Shown here: positions 15,856 to 24,683 of the stretch, one piece after another
Numbering within the stretch: the first letter of the stretch is position 1
Layout of the letters: every line of letters begins with the position of its first letter
Source: a bacterium
Lineage (GTDB): Bacteria > Verrucomicrobiota > Verrucomicrobiia > Limisphaerales > UBA8199
Reading direction: 5' to 3'
Assembly: GCA_021784555.1 (NCBI GenBank)
Contig: JAJYHY010000041.1
Location: 1-36,391 of the forward strand
Length of the DNA: 36,391 nt
The notes under the pieces: model-generated
The model's input: only the letters and a program-made list of their open reading frames with translations
Databases searched by the model: none
Told to the model about the DNA's origin: nothing
Position numbers and translations under genes: made by a program

Positions 15856-17888
15856 ATGCCTACACTCCAGCTCGCCTATGGAAGGGAGCAACCTTGCTGC
15901 TCCTGGGCGCCCACCTGTGCGCCCATGCCGCCGACCCGCTGGACCAGTGGCAATGGCGCAACCCCCTGCCCGGCGGCAACTTGCTGGAGGCCGTCGGATA
16001 CGGGAACGGTAGGTTCGTGGCGGTGGGCGACGGCGGAACGGTTTTATCCTCCGCGGACGCGACGAACTGGACCAGCCGCTATCTGGGCCAGATCTACGGG
16101 GTCGGGGCGGATTACTGGCTTGCGTCCGTCACCTGGGGTGCTGGCACCTGGGTCGCCGTGGGCGGTGGGCAACCACCTGGCGGAGGCTCTTTTCCCGTGT
16201 TGCTCACGTCCCCAGACCTCGCTACCTGGACGGAGCAGAGCGCTCCCAGCAACTCCTCGTTCGCTGTCTCTTATCTCGAAAGCGTGGTCTATGGCGGCGG
16301 CCAGTTCGCCGCCATCGGAAGCGGCGGGGACCCCGAAACGCTTCAGCCGGAGGCGGCAATCCTCACCTCTCCCGATGGCGTCCACTGGTCCCACCGTGAC
16401 TCCGGCACAATCGAGACATTCTGGACGGGGACCTCTTACGGCAACGGAACGTACTTGGCGGCCGGCGGCGGCACGCTCCGCTCCACTGACGGGGTTAACT
16501 GGAGCCCCCACCAGCCCTTCAGTCAGAGCATTTCGGGACTGGCGTACGGGAGCGGCCGCTTCGTCGCGCTGAGCCTCGGCGTGTACTCCTCCCTGGACGG
16601 CCTTGCGTGGAGCGAGAGCTCCCCGCTGCTGAGGAACGCCTCCCGGCTGGCGTACGGCGGGGGCCAGTTCGTTGCAGCCGACGGGGCCAGGATCTGGACC
16701 TCACCCGACACAACAAACTGGACCGCCCGAGGCCTCGCCACCACCGGCCAAGTCAGGGGTCTCGGCTACGGGGATGGCAAGTTCGTGGCGGTGGGAAGCG
16801 GTACCCTTTCTGTCTCCACCAACGGGTCTGGCTGGCTGAACCTCGCCTCGGTTGTCACCACCACGTTGATCAACGGGGCCGCCTATGGCCGTGGTGCCTT
16901 CGTCGCCGTGGGAGACCAGAGCACCATCCTGCGATCCGTGGACGGGGCGAAGTGGACCCGCATCGCCGCTGGATCCCTCAGCAACCCCAACCTCTACGCG
17001 GCGGCCTACGGCGGCGGGACCCTCGTCGCGGTCGGCTCACAGGGGCTGGTTCTCGCGTCCACCAACGGCACCGACTGGACCACCGCCACCAACGCCGGGG
17101 ACACTCTGCTCCAGGACGTCGTTTACGCCAATGGCCAGTTTCTAGCGGTTGGCTCGGGCGGGGCGATCCTGACCTCGGCGAACGGCAGCGTATGGCGGAG
17201 CACCGGCTCCACGGATTTCGGTCCCCTTGCTGGAGCGGCATACGGGAACGGCCTGTATGTCGTGGGCAATGGCACGGGCATCCTCACCTCACCAGACGCG
17301 ACGCATTGGTCGCAGCCGGAAACGATCGTGACGAACTTTGATTTGCTCTGGGTAAAGACGCTCGCCTACGGCGCCGGGCGGTTTGTGGCCGCGGGCTACG
17401 GCGGCCATATCTGGGCATCGACCAACGCCGTGGACTGGGTTCCGGCCAACAGCGGCACGGGCGCCAATCTCTACCACGCCACCTATGCCAACGGCACATT
17501 CCTGGTCGTGGGCGATGCCGGGACGATTCTCAGTTCCACCAACGGCACGGACTGGGTCGGCCACGACGCCGGAACGATGAACGCCCTCGAGGGCGCCGCT
17601 TATGGCAACAATACCTTCGTGGTGGTTGGCGATGGCGGGACAATCCTCCAGTCCGGTGTGATGCCCTCAGTCGGCGCGCGGCTAACCGCGGGTCCCGGCT
17701 GGAGTTCAAGCGGTTTCGGCCTCACCCTCTCGGCGCCTCCCGGCGGGCAATGGGAGATTGAGGGTTCGACGGACCTGGTGAATTGGACGGCGCTGGGACA
17801 GCTCTCCACCAGCAACGCCCCGGCCCTGTTCATCGACCGCCAGGCAACGAACGTCAGCCACCGGTTCTACCGGGCGGTCAGCCGATAG
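15852..17888 (+). CDS. Secreted protein with 14 tandem beta-propeller-like repeats
   Basis: The 678-residue product starts with a signal peptide ([16 protein letters not shown], cleavage near 28-30). It then has about 14 repeats of ~40 residues with consensus [18 protein letters not shown], then TNGTDW. This resembles BNR/sialidase-like or YCF48-like propeller blades found in secreted Verrucomicrobia proteins. Fourteen blades would make two seven-bladed propellers. The C-terminus ([18 protein letters not shown] onward, ending HRFYRAVSR) is a small beta domain common at the end of exported proteins in this phylum. ATG 15852 overlaps the prepilin stop by 4 bp, so the prepilin and this surface protein are probably made together. 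Ligand unknown. Confidence 0.85.
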   Translation: MNAYTPARLWKGATLLLLGAHLCAHAADPLDQWQWRNPLPGGNLLEAVGYGNGRFVAVGDGGTVLSSADATNWTSRYLGQIYGVGADYWLASVTWGAGTWVAVGGGQPPGGGSFPVLLTSPDLATWTEQSAPSNSSFAVSYLESVVYGGGQFAAIGSGGDPETLQPEAAILTSPDGVHWSHRDSGTIETFWTGTSYGNGTYLAAGGGTLRSTDGVNWSPHQPFSQSISGLAYGSGRFVALSLGVYSSLDGLAWSESSPLLRNASRLAYGGGQFVAADGARIWTSPDTTNWTARGLATTGQVRGLGYGDGKFVAVGSGTLSVSTNGSGWLNLASVVTTTLINGAAYGRGAFVAVGDQSTILRSVDGAKWTRIAAGSLSNPNLYAAAYGGGTLVAVGSQGLVLASTNGTDWTTATNAGDTLLQDVVYANGQFLAVGSGGAILTSANGSVWRSTGSTDFGPLAGAAYGNGLYVVGNGTGILTSPDATHWSQPETIVTNFDLLWVKTLAYGAGRFVAAGYGGHIWASTNAVDWVPANSGTGANLYHATYANGTFLVVGDAGTILSSTNGTDWVGHDAGTMNALEGAAYGNNTFVVVGDGGTILQSGVMPSVGARLTAGPGWSSSGFGLTLSAPPGGQWEIEGSTDLVNWTALGQLSTSNAPALFIDRQATNVSHRFYRAVSR

Positions 17889-17957
17889 CCTACTAAGGCG
17901 CGGGGCTTGCCCCATAAGGATTAACCCAATTCTCGATCAGTTTGTTGAGTCGTTGCA

Positions 17958-18233
17958 GTGAGGCCCGTGAGGGCCGGCATCTTTGTAGAAAGGCCCGCCC
18001 AGCGCATATCAGGCCCGTGAGGGCCGGCATCCTTGTGGTGCGGGGAGATGCCGCCCCTGACGGGGCTAGGAAGGGGTGTTGTGGGCGCGGTTTCTACAAA
18101 GATGCCGTTCCTACGGAACTGGAAGATGTTTGTGATCGCGGTTTCCACAAACGCCCTAACGGGAGCCGGGCGATTTGTTCCCGGGACGGTTCTACAGGCC
18201 CATCGGGGCCGGCGGCTTTGTAGAAACGGGCGC
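17958..18233. repeat. Array of hairpin repeats with TCTTTGTAGAAA arm
   Basis: At least five related units occur here. Two are forward near 17958-18047, two are inverted near 18087-18169 and one is forward near 18195-18233. Each has a small hairpin with a variable loop (GGCCC-GTGA-GGGCC, TTCC-TA-GGAA, CCC-TAAC-GGG, GGCCC-AT-CGGGGCC) next to a conserved GGC(AT)CTTTGTAGAAAC arm. Loops differ while stems stay paired, implying selection on structure or spread of a small mobile element. The surrounding 17889-18474 gap has no convincing gene. Confidence 0.7.
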
Positions 18234-18474
18234 TCAAGCGCACCAGCGCATGCCGGCTCATCGAGCGTCCGCAAGTTCGTACCGCCTCCAACATGTTCCC
18301 ACAATCTCGTGGTCCGGCTGATTTGTTTAGCGCCAAATTCTGTGGGGAGAGCTGAGCCGTTGGAGGCGGCACCTTCGTCCCCCCTTTCACCACGCAAAAA
18401 CATCAATCGGGACATTTTTTTGCCTCCATTTTTTGCCCGTTTGTACCTCCTCGCACTGGGAGCAGCGGCGCCTC

Positions 18475-19179
18475 ATGAATTCCGCTAAGGTGCTTGGCAT
18501 TTGGACTTCGAAGTGCCAGAGTTGCCCCGGTTTGAACTCGCAAGAAGCCATGCTGACCGGACCCGCTCAGCTCGAGATCGGGGCGGCGAAGCTCTTTAGT
18601 TGGCGTGCGTTGGCGGTCGTGCATGCCTATAGCTTGCTGCTGGCGGCGCCAGTCGTCAGCGCGGCGCTGGCGATGACCTTGATCGGTTTTGATTGGGCGT
18701 CGTTGCTCCTGCCTTTCGCGGCCTTTGGAGTGACTATCCTTTTCCTGCCCCTTGGCTTCGGCAACCCCCACATCAGCCGATTGGTGCGCCGGCTGCGCGC
18801 GGAAACCGAGAATGGACAGGACGGCTGGGTCGTGCAACTGACCTTATGGCCCAGAATTCGGACTGGGCTTAGGGCGGCAATTGAGGACGCGGATGACATC
18901 GGCTGGCTCATCATCAACGATTCCGGAGTGGTCTTCGCCGGGGATTCGGTAAAGCTCTCCGTTCCCGCCATCCAGATAGCCGAGGTTCAGCTCGTGAACG
19001 TTGGAATGAGGGGGCTCTTTGTCTATGGCCACCGAATCAGAGTCAGCGTTACCGGCCTGCGGGAGGTGACTGCCATGGAGTTTGCCGAGCGCTCCTCCTG
19101 GTGGCTGCCGGGATCACGAAGGACGACCCGCAGACTGTTTGAGGGGATGCGGGGGCGCGCTTGCAGAATGACGACATAG
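18475..19179 (+). CDS. Membrane protein of unknown function with cytoplasmic beta-rich domain
   Basis: I do not recognise the family. From ATG 18475 the product is 234 residues with two hydrophobic helices at about 46-70 (ALAVVHAYSLLLAAPVVSAA) and 75-95, then a soluble beta-rich domain of ~130 residues (LIINDSGVVFAGDSVKLSVP, FVYGHRIRVSVTGLREV). The two-helix plus PH-like layout resembles small bacterial membrane-anchored PH-domain proteins, but this is a shape argument only. ATG 18550 (MLTGPAQLEIGAAKL) is an alternative start. The stop codon is followed directly by a GAGCAAGAACTA repeat tract. Confidence 0.65.
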   Translation: MNSAKVLGIWTSKCQSCPGLNSQEAMLTGPAQLEIGAAKLFSWRALAVVHAYSLLLAAPVVSAALAMTLIGFDWASLLLPFAAFGVTILFLPLGFGNPHISRLVRRLRAETENGQDGWVVQLTLWPRIRTGLRAAIEDADDIGWLIINDSGVVFAGDSVKLSVPAIQIAEVQLVNVGMRGLFVYGHRIRVSVTGLREVTAMEFAERSSWWLPGSRRTTRRLFEGMRGRACRMTT

Positions 19180-19270
19180 GAGCAAGAACTAGAGCAAGAA
19201 CTAGAGCAAGAAGAGAAGCAAGGAGCAAGAGCAGGAGCAAGAACAAGAGCAAGCGCGGGAGCAAGAGATC
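19180..19270 (+). repeat. Purine-rich GAGCAA/GAGCAAGAACTA repeat tract
   Basis: It begins one base after a stop codon with two exact copies of GAGCAAGAACTA (19180-19203), then degenerate GAGCAAGA-type hexamers to about 19270. The top strand is almost free of pyrimidines other than C. The period is 6/12 bp, unlike the 7-bp arrays elsewhere, but the position at a gene end is the same. Confidence 0.75.
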
Positions 19271-19469
19271 CCACGTCCGTTGGCGTCGGAATGTGAGGTG
19301 TAACCGCCGCCAAGACGATAGCGTCTGGATGGAGTTAGCTGAAGATACCGTTAAAACCAAATAACAAACACCTGGCCTGCGCGCTCGATCTTACGCTCAG
19401 AATAAGGTGGTATCCGAAGCGTGTCCGGTCACGGCAGCGTGGGTCGAGCGCAAGGGCCAAAATCGGCCT

Positions 19470-20192
19470 ATGAAACGAATCACCAAAATGGGAGTGGCAG
19501 GGATTCTCGCATGTTCGCTCCTGGCGGCTTACGCCGGTCCCAAGGACGACATTCATGCGGCGGCAAGGAAGCTTGCCCACACCAGCTATAGTTGGACAAC
19601 GACCATTGATTTGGGTCCTAACAGCAACTTCACCCCCGGCCCCACCGAAGGCAAGCATGCCGCCGACGGCACGACATACGTGAGCCGGGAGTTTAACGGC
19701 AACACCATCGAGTTCTACCACAAAGGGCGGACCACGGTCGTCAGTAGGGACGGTCAATTGCGGGCCTTCACGGCGGGCCAGTCCCGCGGCGGCCAGGGCA
19801 ACGCTCAGCGCCGCCGGGGTAGATTCATGTTCTTCGGCGCTCAGGCGCCCACCGCGGAGCTCCAGAGGGTGCTAAGGCAAACCGGAGATTTCACCGAGTC
19901 CGATGGCGCGCTCGTGGCGGACTTGACTCAAAGCGGCGCCACGCGGCTGCTGACCTTCCGCGGCCGGCGTCCGGGCGGGGAGGCGCCGCCGGCGCCGAAG
20001 AACGCAAAAGGCTCCTTAAAGGTGTGGCTGAAAGATGGCAACCTGTCCAAATACACGTTGAATCTCCAGGGTACCGTTACCTTCAATGGTGAGGAAAGGG
20101 ATATCAACCGCACCACCACCGTCGAGTTCAAGAACGTCGGGGCCACCGAACTGAAAGTGCCCCAGGAAGTCAAAGATAAGCTTCAGTCCTGA
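19470..20192 (+). CDS. Secreted protein of unknown function
   Basis: From ATG 19470 the product is 240 residues: signal peptide MKRITKMGVAGILACSLLAA with likely cleavage after YA-G, then a mostly beta-strand region with motifs such as YVSREFNGNTIEFYHKGRTT, GSLKVWLKDGNLSKYTLNLQ and TTTVEFKNVGATELKVPQEV. The repeated strands and the final 'terms equal expressions' layout recall the half-barrel folds of lipoprotein carrier proteins (LolA-like), but there is no lipobox and no motif proves it. The open frame extends upstream to 19407, without a better start. A 7-bp array lies 55 bp downstream. Confidence 0.7.
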   Translation: MKRITKMGVAGILACSLLAAYAGPKDDIHAAARKLAHTSYSWTTTIDLGPNSNFTPGPTEGKHAADGTTYVSREFNGNTIEFYHKGRTTVVSRDGQLRAFTAGQSRGGQGNAQRRRGRFMFFGAQAPTAELQRVLRQTGDFTESDGALVADLTQSGATRLLTFRGRRPGGEAPPAPKNAKGSLKVWLKDGNLSKYTLNLQGTVTFNGEERDINRTTTVEFKNVGATELKVPQEVKDKLQS

Positions 20193-20246
20193 TCCGGGAG
20201 GACGACGAACGTTAGCCGGGGGTTGAGCGCAACGCCACCCCCGGAG

Positions 20247-20281
20247 GATTTTCGATTTTAGATTTGCGATTTGCGATTGCC
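20247..20281 (+). repeat. Heptanucleotide array, GATTTGC type
   Basis: Units GATTTTC, GATTTTA, GATTTGC, GATTTGC, GATTGCC in strict register. The order of units is nearly the same as at 11858-11892, pointing to dispersal of a whole array rather than independent slippage. Confidence 0.8.
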
Positions 20282-20376
20282 GGGCAGGGGAACATTGGGT
20301 GATCCTGCGGCCCCTTCTGTTTCAGATTGGCGGCGAACTTGCCGGCCGCGGCGGCCGGCCCATCAAACGCCGCCCC

Positions 20377-21006
20377 TCAATAAAAGAAGACGTCTGTGGT
20401 CGTAACCCCCGGGCGGCAGGGGCCAACGCTCTTGAAGACCCGGAAGCCGCTGGCGTGGTTGTTCCGGCGCAAGACCGGATAGCGCCAGGAATCATCAACC
20501 ATGACGATGCCTCCGCGCTTCACCCGCTTTTCGGCCATTTCAAAACAGACCGGCCTGACTGGTGTCCATTCCTCACTTCCATCGACCACCACGACATCGA
20601 AGCGTTCGTCCGGCAGGGCGCGCAGATAACCGGAGCTTTCAAAGCCCGCAGGATTCTTGAAGTCGAACGGGCACAGTCTAAGGGTGACATTGTCGATGCC
20701 GTTGGCGCGGAGCTTGCCGGATACCGCCTCGAACCATTCAGGATTATCTTCTACGCAGAAGACGCCTTGAACTCGCCGCGCGAAGAAGAGGGTTGAGCCG
20801 CCTGAGCCGTATTCAGCGACAGTCATGTGCGGCTGGAGAAAGTGCTGGAGGAAGTCGATGGCGGCGTAGGAAAACCAGGGCAATTCCAGCTCCAGGGGTG
20901 ATGTGTCCTGCAGGAGGTTGTGGACCAAACACCGGGAAATGTAGCGCGGATGCAAGAGCAGGCTGGTCACTACTCTGGCGACCTTCGTGGGCACGGTTCC
21001 ATTCAT
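20377..21006 (-). CDS. Class I SAM-dependent methyltransferase
   Basis: The 209-residue product has the SAM motif VAEYGSGGST (63-72), the acidic residue at the end of strand 2 in FCVEDNPEWF (Glu86), and later strands FDVVVVDGSEEW and GGIVMVDDSW. This fits the small methyltransferase group often found in surface-polysaccharide loci. It lies downstream of a GT2 glycosyltransferase on the same strand, so sugar O-methylation of a cell-surface glycan is a reasonable inference. Start is ATG 21006. Confidence 0.78.
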   Translation of the reverse strand: MNGTVPTKVARVVTSLLLHPRYISRCLVHNLLQDTSPLELELPWFSYAAIDFLQHFLQPHMTVAEYGSGGSTLFFARRVQGVFCVEDNPEWFEAVSGKLRANGIDNVTLRLCPFDFKNPAGFESSGYLRALPDERFDVVVVDGSEEWTPVRPVCFEMAEKRVKRGGIVMVDDSWRYPVLRRNNHASGFRVFKSVGPCRPGVTTTDVFFY

Positions 21007-21110
21007 AGGCGTCGTAAGTTCCAGCTAACGAGGCTTGGCGTCAAACCGCATGATTCTGCGGCGGGAAGAGCTTGGCCCGCTTGGGCTTGATCCGATAGCA
21101 AACCGCGCTC

Positions 21111-22265
21111 TCATTGGGCATTGGGCATTAGACATTGTGCATTTTGGCATTGAGGGCTTCTGCTGGCCTGGGGCCAATAATCGATGGCGCCGCGCTTCAA
21201 GGACCGCCAGGCCAGCCAGCTCGCCAGAAGACTCGCCATAAGGTTGGCCAGGGCGGCGACCCAGGCCAGGGGGGCGTCGGACCCACGGGCTGCCGCAAGC
21301 CGCCGGAAGTGGCGGCTGAGAAGTCCGGGGTGCAGCCGCCAGCAGAAGCGTACGCGGCGGAGATGCCCGGCAATCAGGCGCCGCAGCCAGGCTGGGTCCG
21401 TTTGGTCTTTGTGGCCCAGGGTTTGAGCCAGGGCCTGCCGCTGAGGTGTGGGAAGCGACTTGACATATTCGTCAACCAGGAGGTGGACCACCGTTTGCCC
21501 CAGAATCTGGCGCTTCTGGTTGCGCAGCAGCGCGGCCGGCGAGGTGTAGGCCTCAAAACGGTGGGCGGCGCCAGGCGCCAGGCGGATGCGTCGTGGCCAG
21601 ACCGGGTGCGCCAGAAAGTCTGTGCATACCAGGGCCTTGATGAAGCCGTCTTCGCACGCCGGCAGATCTCGCGGCAGGTAAATGTTCCGCGCGGTGGCGG
21701 CGCGGATGCCGTAGAGCTGGGCGCAGAGTTGGGCTTGGGCGGCTTGCGTCGCCTGAGAAGCGGCCAGCGAAAGCCGTTCACGCAGCCCCTTCCGCGGTTT
21801 GGAGGCGATGTCCTTCAAAGGCCGATCCACCGCCACGCAGGCATCGGGATCGTCTTCGAGGACCTGGAGCATGTTGGCCAGCGTGGTTTTCTCTTCAAAC
21901 ACGATATCCGCGTCCATCATGAACAGATACCGGGCCTCCCTGGCGGACAAAACGTGGACGAATTGGTTCCACGCGTTGAGCTTTCCGCGCTGGGCAAGGC
22001 GGACCACACGGCAGCGAAGATTGCCGCTCTCCAGAGTGGGCCGGTACTCGGCGAGCGTCGTCTCCGCGATTCGGGCCGTGCCGTCCGTGCTGCCGTTCAC
22101 GATGCACAACAGCTCGCATTTTGGCCTGGGACGGCTCGAGTCCAGAAACAGCGATTGTGCCAAGAGCGAGCGCAGGGCGCGCGCGATGACCTTCTCCTCG
22201 TTCCACGCAAACATGGCGATGGAAACCGAAACAGCATCGGGCCGATAGGTTAGTTCTGGTGTCAT
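21111..22265 (-). CDS. Family 2 glycosyltransferase
   Basis: Membrane-associated GT-A enzyme. It starts with VSVSIAMFAWNEEKVIARAL, followed by VNGSTDGTA (57-64 region), the donor-site motif MMDADIVF (116-123) and the acceptor-site stretch CEDGFIKALV. A hydrophobic segment near the C-terminus (VAALANLMASLLASWLAW) may anchor it. The ATG at 22265 is preferred; GTG 22274 is an in-frame alternative. The last ~12 codons (QNAQCLMPNAQ) are translated from a 7-bp repeat array, so the natural C-terminus may have been altered. It forms a likely pair with the methyltransferase at 20377. Confidence 0.85.
   Translation of the reverse strand: MTPELTYRPDAVSVSIAMFAWNEEKVIARALRSLLAQSLFLDSSRPRPKCELLCIVNGSTDGTARIAETTLAEYRPTLESGNLRCRVVRLAQRGKLNAWNQFVHVLSAREARYLFMMDADIVFEEKTTLANMLQVLEDDPDACVAVDRPLKDIASKPRKGLRERLSLAASQATQAAQAQLCAQLYGIRAATARNIYLPRDLPACEDGFIKALVCTDFLAHPVWPRRIRLAPGAAHRFEAYTSPAALLRNQKRQILGQTVVHLLVDEYVKSLPTPQRQALAQTLGHKDQTDPAWLRRLIAGHLRRVRFCWRLHPGLLSRHFRRLAAARGSDAPLAWVAALANLMASLLASWLAWRSLKRGAIDYWPQASRSPQCQNAQCLMPNAQ
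21112..21154 (+). repeat. Heptanucleotide array, CATTGGG type
   Basis: Blocks CATTGGG, CATTGGG, CATTAGA, CATTGTG, CATTTTGG (8 bp), CATTGAG. The array overlaps the 3' end and supplies the stop codon of the GT2 gene on the minus strand. Confidence 0.75.
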
Positions 22266-22471
22266 TGAGAACACACAAAGAGCAATGTGCTCATATTGCG
22301 CTGGGGTGCCGCCGTCCGGAAGTGGGCAAAGACCTTAGCAGGTATCGAAAACGGCCCTATTAGACACGCAGTAAGAGGCTGGGTTGAACACCCCATAGAA
22401 ATAGGAGTGAGGCTTAGTGTATAAATAAACTCGATGAGCTTGGCCTTAAACATGACTGCTCATTTCAGAGG

Positions 22472-22852
22472 ATGAAAACTGTGTTGCTATCCGCTCTTCT
22501 CGTCGCGGCGCAATCTGTCGTCGCGTGGGGGGGTGTGCCGCACAAGAAGGGCGTGGCGTCGTGGTACGGAGAGGCGCACCGCGGCAAGTTAATGGCCAAC
22601 GGGAAGAAGTTCAATCCTGACAAGCTCACCGCGGCCTCATGGTTCTACCCGCTCGGCACTAAAGTCCGGGTCACGCTCAAGGCGCCCAAGCGCAAGCGCC
22701 GCAGCGTTCTGGTCACGATCACCGATCGCGGCCCGGCCAAGCGGTTGGTGCGCACCGGACGGGTCATTGATCTGGCATTGGCGGCCTTCAAGCGTCTGGC
22801 CAACCCACACATGGGCCTGGTCACGGTGACCGTTCAGCCGATAACGGATTGA
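22472..22852 (+). CDS. RlpA-like double-psi beta-barrel protein
   Basis: The 126-residue exported product (signal MKTVLLSALLVAAQSVVA) has the RlpA/expansin-like core: ASWYGEAHRGKLMANG (29-44) and VTITDRGPAKR with the conserved Asp85. RlpA proteins are septal lytic transglycosylases acting on glycan strands. Here the segment that in RlpA reads A-A-H-x-T-L-P reads AASWFYPLGT, so the conserved His is missing. The protein may bind rather than cleave peptidoglycan. No SPOR domain is present. Start is ATG 22472. Confidence 0.85.
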   Translation: MKTVLLSALLVAAQSVVAWGGVPHKKGVASWYGEAHRGKLMANGKKFNPDKLTAASWFYPLGTKVRVTLKAPKRKRRSVLVTITDRGPAKRLVRTGRVIDLALAAFKRLANPHMGLVTVTVQPITD

Positions 22853-23009
22853 CCTCATCCCCGAGGCGGAGGCGATCCGCCCGACGCGGATGCCGGAACA
22901 GATAAATAGTGAGGACTTGCATGGTCCCCCTACTTGTGGGGGGGGCGGCGAGGTTCCGTCTTGCCAGGGCTCTAAAACGGGCGATACTTCCGCGAACGGT
23001 GAAATAATT

Positions 23010-23474
23010 ATGAAACTGAATATCGACGCTCCCAAATTGCGCCCTTGGTTGCGAGCAGTTGAACCATCACTTCCCTTGCTTGCCACCCGTGCAGCCGTAG
23101 AGCTTGATGCACAGCGGCAAGGCAGCGCCGCGGCTATGGGTGCAGTCCGGAAACTGAGCGATCTTCTGAGGAATTCGTTCGACCAAGAGATTGAAGGGGG
23201 GCCGCAGATGCATCAGACTTGGTTACTCGACCCCAACACCGAAGTCCTGGTTGCTCGCGCGTTGGCGTCAATCCCCGAAAAACGCGTGACGAAAGTCGCG
23301 GAGTTGCGGGAAATGATGCGGCAGATTGCGGACTGGCTCGATCAGTCAGCCGATCAGATCGATGCAAGCCGCGCTGAGGTTCTGCGGGACTTCTGCCTGG
23401 CCTTGGCGAGGGGTGCCTCTGCTCACCATCGAGAATTCAGGGATGAGAGACCGACCAGTCAGTATCGACGTTAA
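23010..23474 (+). CDS. Small helical protein of unknown function, first gene of a dCTP-deaminase operon
   Basis: I do not recognise the family. From ATG 23010 the product is 154 residues and predicted mainly helical by eye (LRPWLRAVEPSLPLLATRAA, VAELREMMRQIADWLDQSAD), with no signal peptide and no obvious DNA-binding motif. It ends 9 bp before the HEMGH-protein gene and is almost certainly in its operon. The open frame goes back to 22890, but the extra 40 codons look non-coding (low complexity, GGGG run), so ATG 23010 is chosen. Possible roles are antitoxin, regulator or partner of the two following proteins. Confidence 0.7.
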   Translation: MKLNIDAPKLRPWLRAVEPSLPLLATRAAVELDAQRQGSAAAMGAVRKLSDLLRNSFDQEIEGGPQMHQTWLLDPNTEVLVARALASIPEKRVTKVAELREMMRQIADWLDQSADQIDASRAEVLRDFCLALARGASAHHREFRDERPTSQYRR

Positions 23475-23483
23475 GGGGCCACA

Positions 23484-24683
23484 ATGCGGGCCTTGACATT
23501 TGCAAAACAGCGGTTGACTGCCTTCCATGAGGAGCTGGCGAGGCTTGAGCGCGCCGAGATGCTCGAAATGCTCGGTCCTGGAAGCGACTTGGGCACCGTG
23601 AAGCAGGTCTGCCAGCAGCAGTTGACTGACTTGTGGGACTACCTCCCATTTCTTGGTTTCATTCTTCGAAGCACCAACGTGCGTAACGCGTTCGAGATCT
23701 ATACTCCCTTGGCGAGGCTCGCTTGGCGTGTTCTGGGGCCGGAGGCTAAGCTGCTTTTGTCCTCGGAATGGGATTACTCGACTTTCGTTTATACACAGGT
23801 TCCTTTGTTACCGGGCTTCGTTCTGATCGGAATTCCAGCACATGAGTCCGGCAACCCTTTGGTCGCCCCGCTCGCCGGCCACGAGATGGGACATGCTCTG
23901 TGGGCTGAGGTGGTGGAAAGATCCTTGTGGCATCCGGCCTTTCTCACCCGTCTGAAGGCTTCGGTTCTCGCTAAAATCCGCGCCAGTTGGGCCGACTTCC
24001 ATAGGCTGCACCCGGAGATTTCCACACCGGATGACCTCGAAACTGAGTTGTTCGCGACCGCTGCGTGGGCGCCCGCGTTTGCCTGGGCTCAACGCCAGAG
24101 CGAGGAGTATTTTTGCGATTTTGTTGGCCTGCGACTGTTTGGAGAGTCATTTCTTTACGCCTTTGCTCATCTGCTCTCCCCGGTTGTCGAAGGCATGCGC
24201 GCGCTGCATTACCCGAACATGCTTCGGCGGGTCCGTTTCCAAATGCAAGCGGCCCTGAGGTATGGGATTCAACCGCCGGCAAACTACGAGTCCTGGTTCA
24301 AGGACCGCGATGAGCCCTCGGACGAGGACCGGCACGAAAAATTCCTTGTTGAGCTGGCGGACTCCGCCGCTGACGAGCTTGCGCCGGAATTGATATCCCA
24401 TGCCGACTCGTTGCTGCGGCGTCCAGGGCTTCCGGACCGGAGCACCGAGGAACTCCGCGCTGAGCATGCCGCGACGGTCCAACGTATCTATGATGATTTT
24501 TGTGTTGTCGCACCCGCGGAGAAGACGGGCCACCTCGTGCATATACTCAATGCCGGGTGGAAGGCTGCCATGGACAATGTGCCCCAAGTAGCTGATCACT
24601 CCCCACAGGAAATCCTGCGCGAATTAGTTCTGAAGTCACTCGAAGTTCTCGAATACGAAACCAAGAACGCCGCCCCAGCATGA
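23484..24683 (+). CDS. Zinc metalloprotease-like protein (HEMGH motif) of unknown family
   Basis: The 399-residue soluble product carries HEMGH (133-137) inside APLAGHEMGHALWAEV, the classic zincin helix, and about 70 residues later EEYFCDFVGL (207-216), which fits the third zinc ligand (Glu) and a following Asp in gluzincins. I do not recognise the wider family. No signal peptide or membrane helix is evident, so it should act in the cytoplasm. It is preceded by a 154-residue unknown (9-bp gap) and overlaps the dCTP deaminase-like gene (ATGA at 24680-24683). The tight packing implies one functional unit. Substrate unknown. Confidence 0.78.
   Translation: MRALTFAKQRLTAFHEELARLERAEMLEMLGPGSDLGTVKQVCQQQLTDLWDYLPFLGFILRSTNVRNAFEIYTPLARLAWRVLGPEAKLLLSSEWDYSTFVYTQVPLLPGFVLIGIPAHESGNPLVAPLAGHEMGHALWAEVVERSLWHPAFLTRLKASVLAKIRASWADFHRLHPEISTPDDLETELFATAAWAPAFAWAQRQSEEYFCDFVGLRLFGESFLYAFAHLLSPVVEGMRALHYPNMLRRVRFQMQAALRYGIQPPANYESWFKDRDEPSDEDRHEKFLVELADSAADELAPELISHADSLLRRPGLPDRSTEELRAEHAATVQRIYDDFCVVAPAEKTGHLVHILNAGWKAAMDNVPQVADHSPQEILRELVLKSLEVLEYETKNAAPA

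Noticed and set aside
21135..22253. Long plus-strand open frame opposite the GT2 gene
   Set aside because: It is antisense to a clear glycosyltransferase and has shadow composition.
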